In this document: positions 10,122-18,894 of the stretch, one piece after another
How the letters are laid out: each line of letters begins with the position of its first letter
Position numbering within the stretch: the stretch's first letter is position 1
Assembly: GCA_040901765.1 (NCBI GenBank)
Contig: JBBDYG010000019.1
Coordinates: 124,001-188,000 of the forward strand
Direction: 5' to 3'
Length of the DNA: 64,000 bases
Source of the DNA: JBBDYG01 sp040901765
GTDB lineage: Bacteria; Planctomycetota; Planctomycetia; Pirellulales; Lacipirellulaceae
Made by a program: the position numbers and the translations under genes
Notes under the pieces: generated by a model
Database searches by the model: none
What the model saw: only the letters and a program-made list of their open reading frames with translations
What the model was told of the DNA's origin: nothing

Positions 10122-13100
10122 ATGCGATACCATTTGTGCGTTGGGCTAACCGTGCTGCTGCTTCCGCTGGCGGCCGGGGCGGAGCCGCGGAAGTTGCAGG
10201 TTCCCGAAGGGTTTGAGGTCGAACAAGTCGCCGGGCCGCCGCTGGTGGATCGGCCGATCACCGCCGCGTTCGACGAACGGGGTCGGCTGTACGTCGCCGA
10301 TTCGTCCGGCTCGAACGACCCGGTCGAACAGCAGCTTGCCGAGAAGCCCCACCGCATCGTGCGGCTTGACGACGTCGACGGCGACGGGCGGTTCGAGCGC
10401 AGCACCGTGTTCGCCGACCGCATGATGTTCCCCGAAGGCACCATGTTCTTCGATGGCTCGCTCTACGTTTCCGCCCCGCCCAGCATCTGGAAGCTGACCG
10501 ACACGAACGACGACGGCGTGGCCGACGAGCGGGTCGAGTGGTTTCAAGGCGGTACGCTGACGGGCTGCGCGAATGATCTGCACGGTCCGTACCTTGGCCC
10601 CGATGGTTGGATTTACTGGTGCAAAGGCGCGTTCGCCGAGCAGACGCACGAGGTGAACGGCCGCGAGTGGAAATCGAAGGCGGCCCACATCTTTCGCTGT
10701 CGGCCCGACGGCACAGGACTCGAACCGGTGATGACCGGCGGCATGGACAACCCGGTCGATGTCGCGTTCACGCCGGAGGGGGAGCCGATTTTCTCGTCCA
10801 CATTCCTAGTGAGTCCGGGCAACGGAGCCGGCCAGCGCGACGGCCTCGCCCACGCGGTCTACGGCGGCGTATTCGGCAAAGAGAACAGCGCCGTCGATGG
10901 CCACCCCCGCACCGGCGATTTGCTGCCGATCATGGTCCACCTCGGCGCGGCGGCCCCGTGCGGGCTGGAACGCTATGACACGAGCGCATTCGGCGACGAG
11001 TACCGCGACAACTTGTTCTGTTGCGAGTTCAATCACCGCAAGGTGTCGCGACACGTTCTGCATCCCGACGGCAGCACGCTCCGCGCGGAGTCGACGCCCT
11101 TCGTCGTTTCCGAGGACGTCGATTTCCACCCGACCGATGTAGTAGTCGATGCCGACGGGAGTTTGATCGTTGTCGATACCGGCGGCTGGTACAAGCTATG
11201 CTGCCCTACCTCGCAACTTTGGAAGCCCGATGTTTTGGGCGGTATTTACCGCGTCACCAAGACCGGCGCGAAGCCCGCGACCGATCCTCGCGGTTTCCAA
11301 ATCGATTGGAGCAAGCAGACCCCAACCGACTTGTGGAAGTTGCTGAGCGACGATCGCTCGGTAGTGCGATCGCGAGCCGTTGCGGCGTTAACAGTCCGGC
11401 GAGAATCTGCCGAACTCAAGAAGTTGCTTGGCGAACTAGATAAAGCACCGCCTTCTGCGCCCGTTCGTGCGGTCCTGAATCAGACATGGGCTCTCGTGCG
11501 AATCGACACCGCGGAATCTCGCGAGCTTGTGCGGCGAGCACTCAAGCACGATGACGAGGAGGCCGTCCGCCGCGCGGCGCTGCACGGCGTGAGCCTCCAT
11601 CGCGACGCACACGCCACCGAGCGTCTCGTGGAGATTCTCGCCAACAACTCGCCGGCCAATCGCCGCGTGGCGGCTGAAGCGATCGGGCGAATCGGCGACG
11701 AAGCCGCGGTGCCGCACCTCTTGTCGGCCGCCGAAACAGCCGACGACCGCATGTTGCAGCACGCAGTCTGCTACGCCCTGCTGGAAATCGGCGACGCGGA
11801 GGCCACACGAATCGGTCTGAACAGTAAATCGGAGAAGGCCCGCGTCATCGCCATGACGGCACTCGATCAAATGCCCGACGGTGGCCTCCAAGCAACGGAC
11901 GTCGTTCCGCTGCTCGACTCACGGGACGATACCGCTCGGGCGGCGGCTGACTGGATCGTGCGACGGCATCCCGAGTGGGGCCAAGAACTCGCCGCATGGC
12001 TCGGCCAGCAGTTGGAACAGCTAACGTCCGCGACTGCCGACGAATCGAGCGTTCAATCCTTGCAAGGCCTGCTTACAACCTTCGCCAGCGACGGCGCCTT
12101 GCAGGAACTAATGGCGGGGAGCGTCTTGAATCCGCAACTGTCGATGGACGCCCGGCAGCTCGTACTGCAAGCAATGGCCCGCGCCCGCCCTGCCCCGCCG
12201 CCGCAAAGTTGGCTCGATGCGCTCACAAGTGCCGTCGATGCAAACGATCCGGCGCTGCTTGCGTTGGCTGTTGCCACGGCCCGAGCGATGACTGAGCCAA
12301 AGCCGCGGGACGAAAAACTCGATCGAGCGCTGTTGCGAGTCGTCGAAGATGCGCATATCGATGGAGCGATCCGGATCGAGGCGCTGGCGACGGTCGTCGC
12401 CGGTCTCAACGAACTGTCTCCCCAGAATTTCGACCTGCTGCTCGGCGCGCTGTCGGCTGAAACACCGGTCCCGGTGCGTTCCGCCGCGGCCGATGCGCTC
12501 TCGCGGGCGCCCCTTTCGGCCGAACAGCTTGCGCAACTTTGCGGAGTGATCGAATCGGCGGGGCCGCTCGAACTGCACCGGCTACTCGCCCCCTTCGCGC
12601 GTTCGACCGACGAAATGCTTGCCGCCACGCTGCTTACCTCTTTGAAAAACGCCACGGCGATTTCCGCGCTGCGGATCGACGTGGTCCGCGAAGTTCTCAA
12701 AGACTATGGCCCAGCGGTGCAGCAGCAGATCGACGAACTACATGGGACGGTGAATGTCGATCTTAGCTCCCAACGGAAAAAGGTCGCCGAGCTTCAGCCG
12801 AAAATGGCCGGCGGCGACGTTCGCCGGGGGCATGGCGTGTTCCACAGCACGAAGGCCGCCTGTTCGGCGTGCCATAAAATGGGTTACGCGGGCGGCCTCG
12901 TCGGCCCCGACCTCACGCGGATCGGCGAAGTTCGCACCGAGCGCGATTTGCTCGAAGCGGTCCTCTTTCCCAGTCTCAGCTTCGTGCGCAGCTACGAGCC
13001 ATCACTCGTTCTTACGACCGACGGCCGAAGCGTCAACGGTGTTATCCGCGACGAGAGTTCGCAGGGCTTGTTGGTCGCCACTGGCCCCGATCAAGAGGTA

Positions 13101-13235
13101 AGGATCCCGCTCAACGAAGTCGACGAACTGCATCCCAGCACTGTATCGGTCATGCCCGCCGGGCTGGATCAACAGCTTTCCGTGCAGGAGCTAGCCGACT
13201 TAATCGCGTTCCTAAAAGAAGCGCGCGGCCGGTGA
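10122..13235 (+). CDS. PVC-type membrane-bound dehydrogenase with HEAT repeats and c-type heme domain
   Basis: 1037 aa from ATG 10122 (MRYHLCVGLTVLLLPLAAGA signal peptide, GGAGG upstream at 10105-10109). A longer open frame extends upstream to 9933 but enters repeat sequence, so I rejected it. Residues about 20-380 form a propeller of the 'putative membrane-bound dehydrogenase' type (TIGR02604: GFEVEQVAGPPLVDRPITAA, CANDLHGPYLGPDGWIYWCK, MDNPVDVAFTPEGEP). Residues about 400-860 are HEAT-like helical repeats. The C-terminus is the Pirellula/Verrucomicrobium-type heme-binding domain (TIGR02603) with Cys914-Ser-Ala-Cys917-His918. The protein is predicted to be exported and to oxidise an unknown carbohydrate or alcohol, passing electrons to its own c-heme. 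It ends in a convergent arrangement with 13332-16145, separated by a long hairpin. Confidence 0.92.
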   Translation: MRYHLCVGLTVLLLPLAAGAEPRKLQVPEGFEVEQVAGPPLVDRPITAAFDERGRLYVADSSGSNDPVEQQLAEKPHRIVRLDDVDGDGRFERSTVFADRMMFPEGTMFFDGSLYVSAPPSIWKLTDTNDDGVADERVEWFQGGTLTGCANDLHGPYLGPDGWIYWCKGAFAEQTHEVNGREWKSKAAHIFRCRPDGTGLEPVMTGGMDNPVDVAFTPEGEPIFSSTFLVSPGNGAGQRDGLAHAVYGGVFGKENSAVDGHPRTGDLLPIMVHLGAAAPCGLERYDTSAFGDEYRDNLFCCEFNHRKVSRHVLHPDGSTLRAESTPFVVSEDVDFHPTDVVVDADGSLIVVDTGGWYKLCCPTSQLWKPDVLGGIYRVTKTGAKPATDPRGFQIDWSKQTPTDLWKLLSDDRSVVRSRAVAALTVRRESAELKKLLGELDKAPPSAPVRAVLNQTWALVRIDTAESRELVRRALKHDDEEAVRRAALHGVSLHRDAHATERLVEILANNSPANRRVAAEAIGRIGDEAAVPHLLSAAETADDRMLQHAVCYALLEIGDAEATRIGLNSKSEKARVIAMTALDQMPDGGLQATDVVPLLDSRDDTARAAADWIVRRHPEWGQELAAWLGQQLEQLTSATADESSVQSLQGLLTTFASDGALQELMAGSVLNPQLSMDARQLVLQAMARARPAPPPQSWLDALTSAVDANDPALLALAVATARAMTEPKPRDEKLDRALLRVVEDAHIDGAIRIEALATVVAGLNELSPQNFDLLLGALSAETPVPVRSAAADALSRAPLSAEQLAQLCGVIESAGPLELHRLLAPFARSTDEMLAATLLTSLKNATAISALRIDVVREVLKDYGPAVQQQIDELHGTVNVDLSSQRKKVAELQPKMAGGDVRRGHGVFHSTKAACSACHKMGYAGGLVGPDLTRIGEVRTERDLLEAVLFPSLSFVRSYEPSLVLTTDGRSVNGVIRDESSQGLLVATGPDQEVRIPLNEVDELHPSTVSVMPAGLDQQLSVQELADLIAFLKEARGR

Positions 13236-13244
13236 AGAAGAGAG

Positions 13245-13334
13245 TAATCACGACGGCACAAAGGACACGAAGAAGGCGAAGAGAGAATTCAACTCCCATC
13301 ATTCTTCTTTGTGTCCTTTGTGCCGTTGTGGTTA
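13245..13334. terminator. Long imperfect hairpin between convergent genes, CACGGCACAAAGGACAC type
   Basis: Arms TAATCACGACGGCACAAAGG (13245-13264, continuing ACACGAAGAAG) and their inverted match at 13304-13334 pair at about 28 of 31 positions around a 28-nt loop. The right arm contains the stop codon of the minus-strand gene at 13332. It lies between the 3' ends of two convergent genes, so it can act as a bidirectional terminator or as protection against antisense transcription. It resembles the arms at 4728-4917, so it may be a derivative of the same repeat class. There is no clear T-tract. Confidence 0.55.
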
Positions 13335-16145
13335 TAACTCCCCTGCCGGCGGTTTGCTGGTGAGACTTTGGATTGCCTCGCGAAGCTGGTCGGCAAGTTG
13401 CGACCCGCCGCCGACAAACAAGTGCGACACCTTGCCTTCGGCATCGATCACCACCGTTTGCGGGATGGCAGTCACCCCGTACGTTTCCGCGGTCGCGCCA
13501 TCGACGTCGAGCGCGACGGCGCTGCTGAGCTTCAGTCGTTCGAGCGCTCCTTCCACGGTAGCGAGATCCTCTTGCATGTTGACGGTCACGAGCTTGACGC
13601 CGCTCACTTCAAACTCGCGAACGACCTCATCGACGGCGGGCATGGCCTGCATGCACGGGCCGCACCAGCTCGCCCAAAAATCGAGAACGACCACATGGCC
13701 CTTCTCGGCGCTAAGCTGGAACGATTCGCCGGACGCCAGCTTCAAGCGAATCTCGGGCGCCGGTTGGCCCACAAGGCCAGAGGTCGGCGCCGCTGGTCCA
13801 GTTCCACCGGCTGCGTCGTCTAGCAGGTATCGTGGCTCGACCGCGTGCGCCAGCTTCCAAGTGTGAAACTCCTGTTCGCCGGTCGCCTTTTCGATCGCTT
13901 CCCCCATGAGCAGCATATCGACGGTTTGCAAGTCGACGCGGCACGCGCCAAGAATATCGCTCACCCCGACCAGTGCATTGTCGATGACTTGCTGGGGAGT
14001 GAAGGTGAGGCGAATTCCGTCGGGGCGAAGCGCTTGGATCAATGTGGACGCGCTTTCCGCCAGAACCGGCACGTCCGCCTCGACTTCCAGTTCCGCGCGG
14101 TGGAGCCAGATAATCGACGCGATCTGTTCGCGCGGCATGTCTCGGGTTTCAAGATGGACCTCGACAGCGATGTGCTCGTCGTTCATCTCTTCGAGACGAC
14201 CGCGGAGAACGTCGCCGTTGGTGGCGATAATCAAGTGGGTCGGCGGATTGTCGCGCTGCATCCGTGGGAGCGTCAACAGCCGCTGTCGCTTCTTCTCATC
14301 GATCATGGGCAGCGAAGAACCGGTCACGAGTTCGATCGCCTTGACCCGCTCGTGGGGCACAAACGTCGAGTCGACCACGGTGGATGCGATGTGGACGCCT
14401 TCCTCATCGACGCCCGTGATTTGGCAGGGAACTTTGTCGCCCGCGCGAAGATGCAGCAATGCCTGCTTCGAGATCGATTGTTTTGCGGGCGGTGCTGGTT
14501 GTTCGTTCTTCCGCACGCCAAAGGCATCGAGCACCCCGCCCCAGATTCCAGGCCGCGCCTGCGGGCGTTGCTGCCGCACGCTCGTTTGCCTCGATTTCGG
14601 TTTTGGCGGAGGAGGGTCGCGATACACGAGCCGGCCCGACAAGCCGGCGTTCAGTGCGCTGTTCGTTGTACTCTGCCGCGGTTGCCAAACAATGCAAGTC
14701 GCCTCGGCCGTCAAGGCGCCGTCAACAAGCCAGCCGTGCGAGCGGACGCCATTGAGTTCGAGTCGCCCGATCCGAATACCTTCTGGCGGAGATGGCGAAT
14801 CGTTGCCCGATCCCAACAGCGAGCGGATTTCGGCAACCGGCAGCAGCAGCGTTTGCCCCACTCCGTCGCGACGGAGGTGCAGCGTTTTGCCCTGCACCGC
14901 CACAAGGCTGCCCGTGATGCTCGCGCCGCTTTGCAGCACGGCGCGAAGACTCGCATTCTTCGGCGATTCCGCGTTGGGGGTGATCAGCAGGCTGATGGCG
15001 TCGGCGGCGTCGATTCGCTGCTCGCCGGCATCGCCCACGAGCAGAAACTGTTTTGCGGCTGCGTCGTAGGAACCGATTTTCCCATAAACTACGGAGCCGT
15101 CCACCTGCTGCACGTTTGGTTCGTCAAGCGAGACCTCCACCGGCAATCGGCCGTCCCAGGAGCTGACTGCCAGTTGCTCAAGCCGCACGTCGCCCCGCTT
15201 GTTGCGAAGTTGCACGCCATCGGTCGCTTCGGGATCGGGCACTTCGATTTGGGCCAGCCGCTTTCCATCGAGCGAGTAAACCGACAGCCGGCCGGTCGCG
15301 CGATCGAGGTACGCTCGCAGATGCAGCCGGCCCTCGCCCGACTCGAGCAGCGAGACGAATGCCACATCGGCGATTTTTTCTCGCTCGCTCACGATCACCA
15401 GCGATTCTTCCCAAACCTCGAAACGGAACCCGGTAGTCCTTGACTCATCACGACCTTGTTGTTTCTGAACAATCTGCCCTGCGAGAACCTCTATGAACCT
15501 CTTAGCAGTCGTCGGATCCTGTTCCCGATTAGTTCCGATCGTAAATACAAAATCAGGCTTCTTCTTCCATGAGATTTCGAACTCGACGCACGCTTGTTCG
15601 GGAATCTGGCACTCGCGCCGCACGGTCGCTCCCGCGGCGTCGGTAATCAGGTGCCCCGCTTCCTCGTGCCAATTCTTGGAATCTTTCGGCTGCTCCCAAC
15701 CCGTGAGACCGTTCGGTCCCAAATACACCCATTCGCGCACCGGGTTACGCCGCAGGATTCGCACCAGTTGCGCGCGATCGAGCACGATCGCTCCGAGCGG
15801 CGGCGCATTGATCTCGATGTGTTCCGGCGACAGACCGACCAAGTCGCCGAACAGCCGGTCGCCACCGGACAGCTCGAAGCAGTATTCACCGTGTGGCGGT
15901 TGTTGTTCCTGCTTGGGAGCAAAATGCACGGCGCTGATCTGCGAAGCCGGAAAGTCAAACGCTTGGGTTGCCGCCGTCGATTGCCAGCGAAGCGAATCGG
16001 CGGTATCGGAATCCTCCAGTTCGCCGGAGAAAAAATCGCCGTCGGGAAGGTGGAGCACCGCCGTAATGGGTTCGTCTGCGCGCACTGTGCCGACGATCGT
16101 AATCATCAACAGGAAAAGAGAGGCGGCCACGCGAATCGAGATCAT
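13332..16145 (-). CDS. Exported multidomain protein with C-terminal TlpA-like thioredoxin domain
   Basis: 937 aa with signal peptide (ISIRVAASLFLLMITIVGTV). Repeated short beta-rich modules fill residues about 25-760: GDFFSGELEDSDTADSLRWQ, GDRLFGDLVGLSPEHIEI, GSVVYGKIGSYDAAAKQFLL and GDVLRGRLEEMNDEHIAVEV share a 'G(D/S)xxxGxLxx' pattern. They suggest tandem copies of one small barrel domain. A laminin-G-like stretch may lie at about 145-310. The C-terminus is a TlpA/AhpC-type thioredoxin domain (VVVLDFWASWCGPCMQAMPA) with Cys828 and Cys831 and the cis-Pro segment GVTAIPQTVVI. The start is 1 bp from the stop of 16147-17187, so this is the last gene of the MoxR-BatA operon. Confidence 0.85.
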   Translation of the reverse strand: MISIRVAASLFLLMITIVGTVRADEPITAVLHLPDGDFFSGELEDSDTADSLRWQSTAATQAFDFPASQISAVHFAPKQEQQPPHGEYCFELSGGDRLFGDLVGLSPEHIEINAPPLGAIVLDRAQLVRILRRNPVREWVYLGPNGLTGWEQPKDSKNWHEEAGHLITDAAGATVRRECQIPEQACVEFEISWKKKPDFVFTIGTNREQDPTTAKRFIEVLAGQIVQKQQGRDESRTTGFRFEVWEESLVIVSEREKIADVAFVSLLESGEGRLHLRAYLDRATGRLSVYSLDGKRLAQIEVPDPEATDGVQLRNKRGDVRLEQLAVSSWDGRLPVEVSLDEPNVQQVDGSVVYGKIGSYDAAAKQFLLVGDAGEQRIDAADAISLLITPNAESPKNASLRAVLQSGASITGSLVAVQGKTLHLRRDGVGQTLLLPVAEIRSLLGSGNDSPSPPEGIRIGRLELNGVRSHGWLVDGALTAEATCIVWQPRQSTTNSALNAGLSGRLVYRDPPPPKPKSRQTSVRQQRPQARPGIWGGVLDAFGVRKNEQPAPPAKQSISKQALLHLRAGDKVPCQITGVDEEGVHIASTVVDSTFVPHERVKAIELVTGSSLPMIDEKKRQRLLTLPRMQRDNPPTHLIIATNGDVLRGRLEEMNDEHIAVEVHLETRDMPREQIASIIWLHRAELEVEADVPVLAESASTLIQALRPDGIRLTFTPQQVIDNALVGVSDILGACRVDLQTVDMLLMGEAIEKATGEQEFHTWKLAHAVEPRYLLDDAAGGTGPAAPTSGLVGQPAPEIRLKLASGESFQLSAEKGHVVVLDFWASWCGPCMQAMPAVDEVVREFEVSGVKLVTVNMQEDLATVEGALERLKLSSAVALDVDGATAETYGVTAIPQTVVIDAEGKVSHLFVGGGSQLADQLREAIQSLTSKPPAGEL

Positions 16146-16146
16146 G

Positions 16147-17187
16147 TTACCGCTCGTAAATGGGTAGGAAACGGTAATTCAGCGCCAGTGCCAAGAGCGA
16201 CATCGAGGTCGCTACCGTCGGCCCGAAGTCGCCTTTGAAGCTGCCGTCGTCTTGCTGTGCTTCCTTGAGTTGTCGCACGAGCAGCTTGTTCCATTTTTCC
16301 CAGGCTTCGATATCGCCTTGGAACAAGGCTTGCGATTCATAGTAGGCCGTGTACTCACGGTAGCCGTGGGCGGGCTGCTCCAAGCGCTGCGTAAGGTAGG
16401 CCAAGGTCGAAGTGTACTGAGGCAAATCCTTTCGGCGGGCAACCGAGTAAACGAGGCAGCCGATGGAGATGCGGGCCAGCGATTCATCGAAACCCCCGAG
16501 ACCACCCGAGTACGCCACCTGGCCCGAATCGGAGGTCATCGATTGAAAATAGCTAATCGCTCGGTCGATGGACTCATCGGGAACTTCGATGCCGGCGTTG
16601 CGCGCGGCCAGCAAGCCGACCAGCACGGCGCCGCTGACGGAGGTATCGGCGTCGTTGGCGTCGGGCGAGTAACGCCATGCGTCGAACGAGTTTTTCTTCT
16701 GCGAAGTGACTGCACACTGCACGGCCAACTCCAGCGCCGCGCCGATGGAGCGGGCCTTTGCAGCATCCCCCGCCGGCCAGAGATTGCGATCGTCCACAGT
16801 TCCATAAGCTTCGGCCAAGGCCAGCGTGCCGAAGCCGTGGTGGTACATACTGTTGCCCATGAAGCCGGTCGATGCATTTTGCGACCGAATGATGCTCCGC
16901 AAGGCCTTGCGAATGTGGTTGCTGTAGATGCCGAAGTTGGGATCTTCGCCGGAGGCGAGAAACGTCATCAGGCACATGCCATCGACGCCGGGGCCGTCTT
17001 GCCCGCCCCGCCAGCCCCCTTCTTCGGTCTGCGTCTTGGCGAGGTATTGCAGGCCGCGGTCGTACATCTCGCGCACGTCGCGCGGCACGACTTCGCCGAC
17101 GTGATCGGTAGGCGGCTGCGCGAAAGCCGGTGACACCAGTGCCGTTGTGAGCAACAGGGTTTGGCGGATTGATTTGATGAAGATCAT
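16147..17187 (-). CDS. Exported terpene-cyclase-fold (prenyltransferase/squalene-oxidase repeat) protein
   Basis: 346 aa with signal peptide (IFIKSIRQTLLLTTALVSPA). The body is built of alpha/alpha-barrel repeats typical of the prenyltransferase/squalene cyclase-like superfamily: GLQYLAKTQTEEGGWRGGQD (about 48-67), then segments ending in YHHGFGTLALAEAYG, DTSVSGAVLVGLLAARNAG, LARISIGCLVYSVARRKDLP and DGSFKGDFGPTVATSMSLLA. No DXDD-type cyclase motif is visible and the protein is exported, so it is unlikely to be a real terpene cyclase. A binding or scaffold role is more likely. Such proteins regularly accompany MoxR/BatA gene sets in planctomycetes, and this one lies between the LxxEQ secreted proteins and the TlpA fusion. 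Confidence 0.82.
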   Translation of the reverse strand: MIFIKSIRQTLLLTTALVSPAFAQPPTDHVGEVVPRDVREMYDRGLQYLAKTQTEEGGWRGGQDGPGVDGMCLMTFLASGEDPNFGIYSNHIRKALRSIIRSQNASTGFMGNSMYHHGFGTLALAEAYGTVDDRNLWPAGDAAKARSIGAALELAVQCAVTSQKKNSFDAWRYSPDANDADTSVSGAVLVGLLAARNAGIEVPDESIDRAISYFQSMTSDSGQVAYSGGLGGFDESLARISIGCLVYSVARRKDLPQYTSTLAYLTQRLEQPAHGYREYTAYYESQALFQGDIEAWEKWNKLLVRQLKEAQQDDGSFKGDFGPTVATSMSLLALALNYRFLPIYER

Positions 17188-17191
17188 GGGG

Positions 17192-17210
17192 CGCTAAGCC
17201 GCAAGCGGCG
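17192..17210 (+). repeat. CGCTAAGCCGCAAGCGGCG palindromic repeat, copy 1
   Basis: 19-bp exact copy of a repeat with core GCCGC-AA-GCGGC, found in the 30-bp gap between 17218-17997 and 16147-17187 of the same operon. The other copies are at 18871, 31313 and 44933. Confidence 0.8.
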
Positions 17211-17217
17211 GGGTGGA

Positions 17218-17997
17218 TTACTCGTCGGCGTCCGGGAGAAGGCCTTGCTGCTTGAGGAACTGCTCCATGCCTCGACCTTGCTGGAACTGTTGCTTGACCA
17301 TCCGGAGTTGTGCCTCGTCGAGAAACGTCTCGAATCGCTCCTCGGGGATTTTCGACGCTTGGAACATCAAGACGTAAGCATCGTATTCGCTCGCTTGACT
17401 CGCGGGTCGCGTTTCTTTGTGCAGGAGCTCTTGCAGGGCGGTTCGCTGCTCGTGCGTCAGCGGGCAGCCGCGCTCCAGTTGAGCGATGTACAGACCGATT
17501 CTCGCCGCATGGCGAGCGGCGCGGCGCTCGGCTTGAACGCGCTGGAATACCTCTTGCTGCTGCGGCTCCAGAGTCCGGTTGAGCACCTTGTAGAACAGCG
17601 ACGACTTGCCAAGAACGCCGGCCCGGTACTCCTGTGCGAGGGGCTGAATCTGCAGGTAGATTTCGTTGATCTCGTTTTGATCGTAACTCTTGCCCGCAAG
17701 CCTCGCGCGCAGCTCGTCGACGCGCTCCGAGAAACGAACTTCGTCGCCCCGGCCGGCGAGCTTCAGCTTCGCTTTTTGCTCCGGCGACAGGCTGCACACG
17801 CGATCCACTCCCTCGATCTCCGCCGAAATCTCGCTCGCCACGTCGAGCGGTTTGGAATTGCCGTACAACCACTGATTGAACATCTCATCGTTCAGATCGA
17901 ATTGATTCTGCGCAGGGCTGGCCGAGGCGAATGATAACACTGCACATACCACGGCGAGCGCGGCAAGTCGATCAGAGCGATGAAAGTGCAATGGCAT
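17218..17997 (-). CDS. Secreted helical protein with LxxEQ motifs
   Basis: 259 aa; no family recognised. Signal peptide (about residues 1-29, ending SFASASPAQNQ). The mature part is predicted all-helical and strongly charged, with motifs of the type LSPEQKAKLKLAG (about 73-85) and LTHEQRTALQELL. These resemble the LTxxQ motifs of CpxP/Spy-like periplasmic proteins, but similarity stops at the motif level. The downstream neighbour on the coding strand is the terpene-cyclase-fold protein; upstream lies another secreted protein with the same type of motif (18009-18860, 11 bp away). The pair may be distant paralogues acting on the same periplasmic complex as the BatA/VWA proteins. Confidence 0.75.
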   Translation of the reverse strand: MPLHFHRSDRLAALAVVCAVLSFASASPAQNQFDLNDEMFNQWLYGNSKPLDVASEISAEIEGVDRVCSLSPEQKAKLKLAGRGDEVRFSERVDELRARLAGKSYDQNEINEIYLQIQPLAQEYRAGVLGKSSLFYKVLNRTLEPQQQEVFQRVQAERRAARHAARIGLYIAQLERGCPLTHEQRTALQELLHKETRPASQASEYDAYVLMFQASKIPEERFETFLDEAQLRMVKQQFQQGRGMEQFLKQQGLLPDADE

Positions 17998-18008
17998 GGA
18001 TTGAATCT

Positions 18009-18860
18009 TTATTCCGCAGGCGCCGGTACGACCTGAAACACGCCTTCAATTGGCGGTTCGGCCTGTTCGGCGGGCTTTTCAAACTCAACATCATCGATCA
18101 CCTGAGCGTTGTCGCCCAGACCCCAGCCGCCGAAGTGCATGTTTTGCGAATTCTTCGTCAGCCGGGTCCAAATCTCCCATTGCGCAGGCGTCAAATGGGG
18201 AGACACGATCTTATCGGGGATCGCGGGCCACATGTCGTTGTTGTACATGAAGATTTCAAGAGGCGGGGCCCACTTCGCGTTCCACTCTCGCGTGAACGCC
18301 TCGGTGAGCTTCTGCCGCTGCTCCGCCGAAAGTGCGAGCTTCTCGTCCATGCGGACGACGAGAGTCGCGGCGATTGCTTCGCGATAAGCATTCTCGCGAT
18401 GCTCGCACTCCCGCTCGTAAACTGCGGCTTGTTCTGGCGTGAGAATCGGCTTGACGACACTTACAATGTCTTTCGCAATTGTCTCGCGACTGATGTTTGT
18501 TCCGTGAGCCCTCACTAATCCATTTATAGCAATGGCCCGGTTTCGATTGCCATTGTGATTTATATCGCTGTTTTCTTTGATAAACTGAAGAAACCATTCT
18601 TCCCCGGCGGCAATGAGTTTTTTGCGATCTTCGCCTTCCAGCTTGCACGCCCGGATGGCGAACGACAGTTCGACCTTCACAACCGGCTCGAATTGGGCGC
18701 GAAGCTGTTGGTCGATGTTGCCAGCTTCGACGGCCACTTGCGCTTCCAACACCACTACATCTGCGACCACTTCTAACGCTGCGAGGCGCGATATCGACGT
18801 GGCGGCAAGTAGAAGGGCCGAAACGATGCCAAAGAGTTGGCGATGGAAGTAGGCGTCCAT
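18009..18860 (-). CDS. Secreted helical protein with LxxEQ motifs, second copy
   Basis: 283 aa; no family recognised. A hydrophobic N-terminus (LFGIVSALLLAATSISRLAA) serves as signal peptide. The mature region is helical, with motifs LTPEQAAVYERE, LSAEQRQKLTEAF and LTPAQWEIWTRL matching the pattern in 17218-17997. The C-terminal tail is acidic and proline-rich. It sits in the same operon: its start is 34 bp from the stop of the DUF4175-like gene, and that gap carries a CGCTAAGCCGC repeat. Function unknown; export and helicity are the only supported statements. Confidence 0.75.
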   Translation of the reverse strand: MDAYFHRQLFGIVSALLLAATSISRLAALEVVADVVVLEAQVAVEAGNIDQQLRAQFEPVVKVELSFAIRACKLEGEDRKKLIAAGEEWFLQFIKENSDINHNGNRNRAIAINGLVRAHGTNISRETIAKDIVSVVKPILTPEQAAVYERECEHRENAYREAIAATLVVRMDEKLALSAEQRQKLTEAFTREWNAKWAPPLEIFMYNNDMWPAIPDKIVSPHLTPAQWEIWTRLTKNSQNMHFGGWGLGDNAQVIDDVEFEKPAEQAEPPIEGVFQVVPAPAE

Positions 18861-18870
18861 GGGTGGTTCT

Positions 18871-18889
18871 CGCTAAGCCGCAAGCGGCG
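18871..18889 (+). repeat. CGCTAAGCCGCAAGCGGCG palindromic repeat, copy 2
   Basis: Exact 19-bp copy in the 34-bp junction between 18895-22233 and 18009-18860. Like copy 1 it lies antisense to the operon transcript, just ahead of the next start codon. Confidence 0.8.
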
Positions 18890-18894
18890 GAGGG

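Noticed and set aside
13845..15443. 532-codon plus-strand frame opposite the TlpA fusion
   Set aside because: Antisense shadow of a gene with signal peptide and thioredoxin motif; the shadow has no ribosome binding site or motif.
16147..17187. Functional terpene (squalene/hopene) cyclase
   Set aside because: Exported, with no visible DXDD motif; only the repeat fold is shared.
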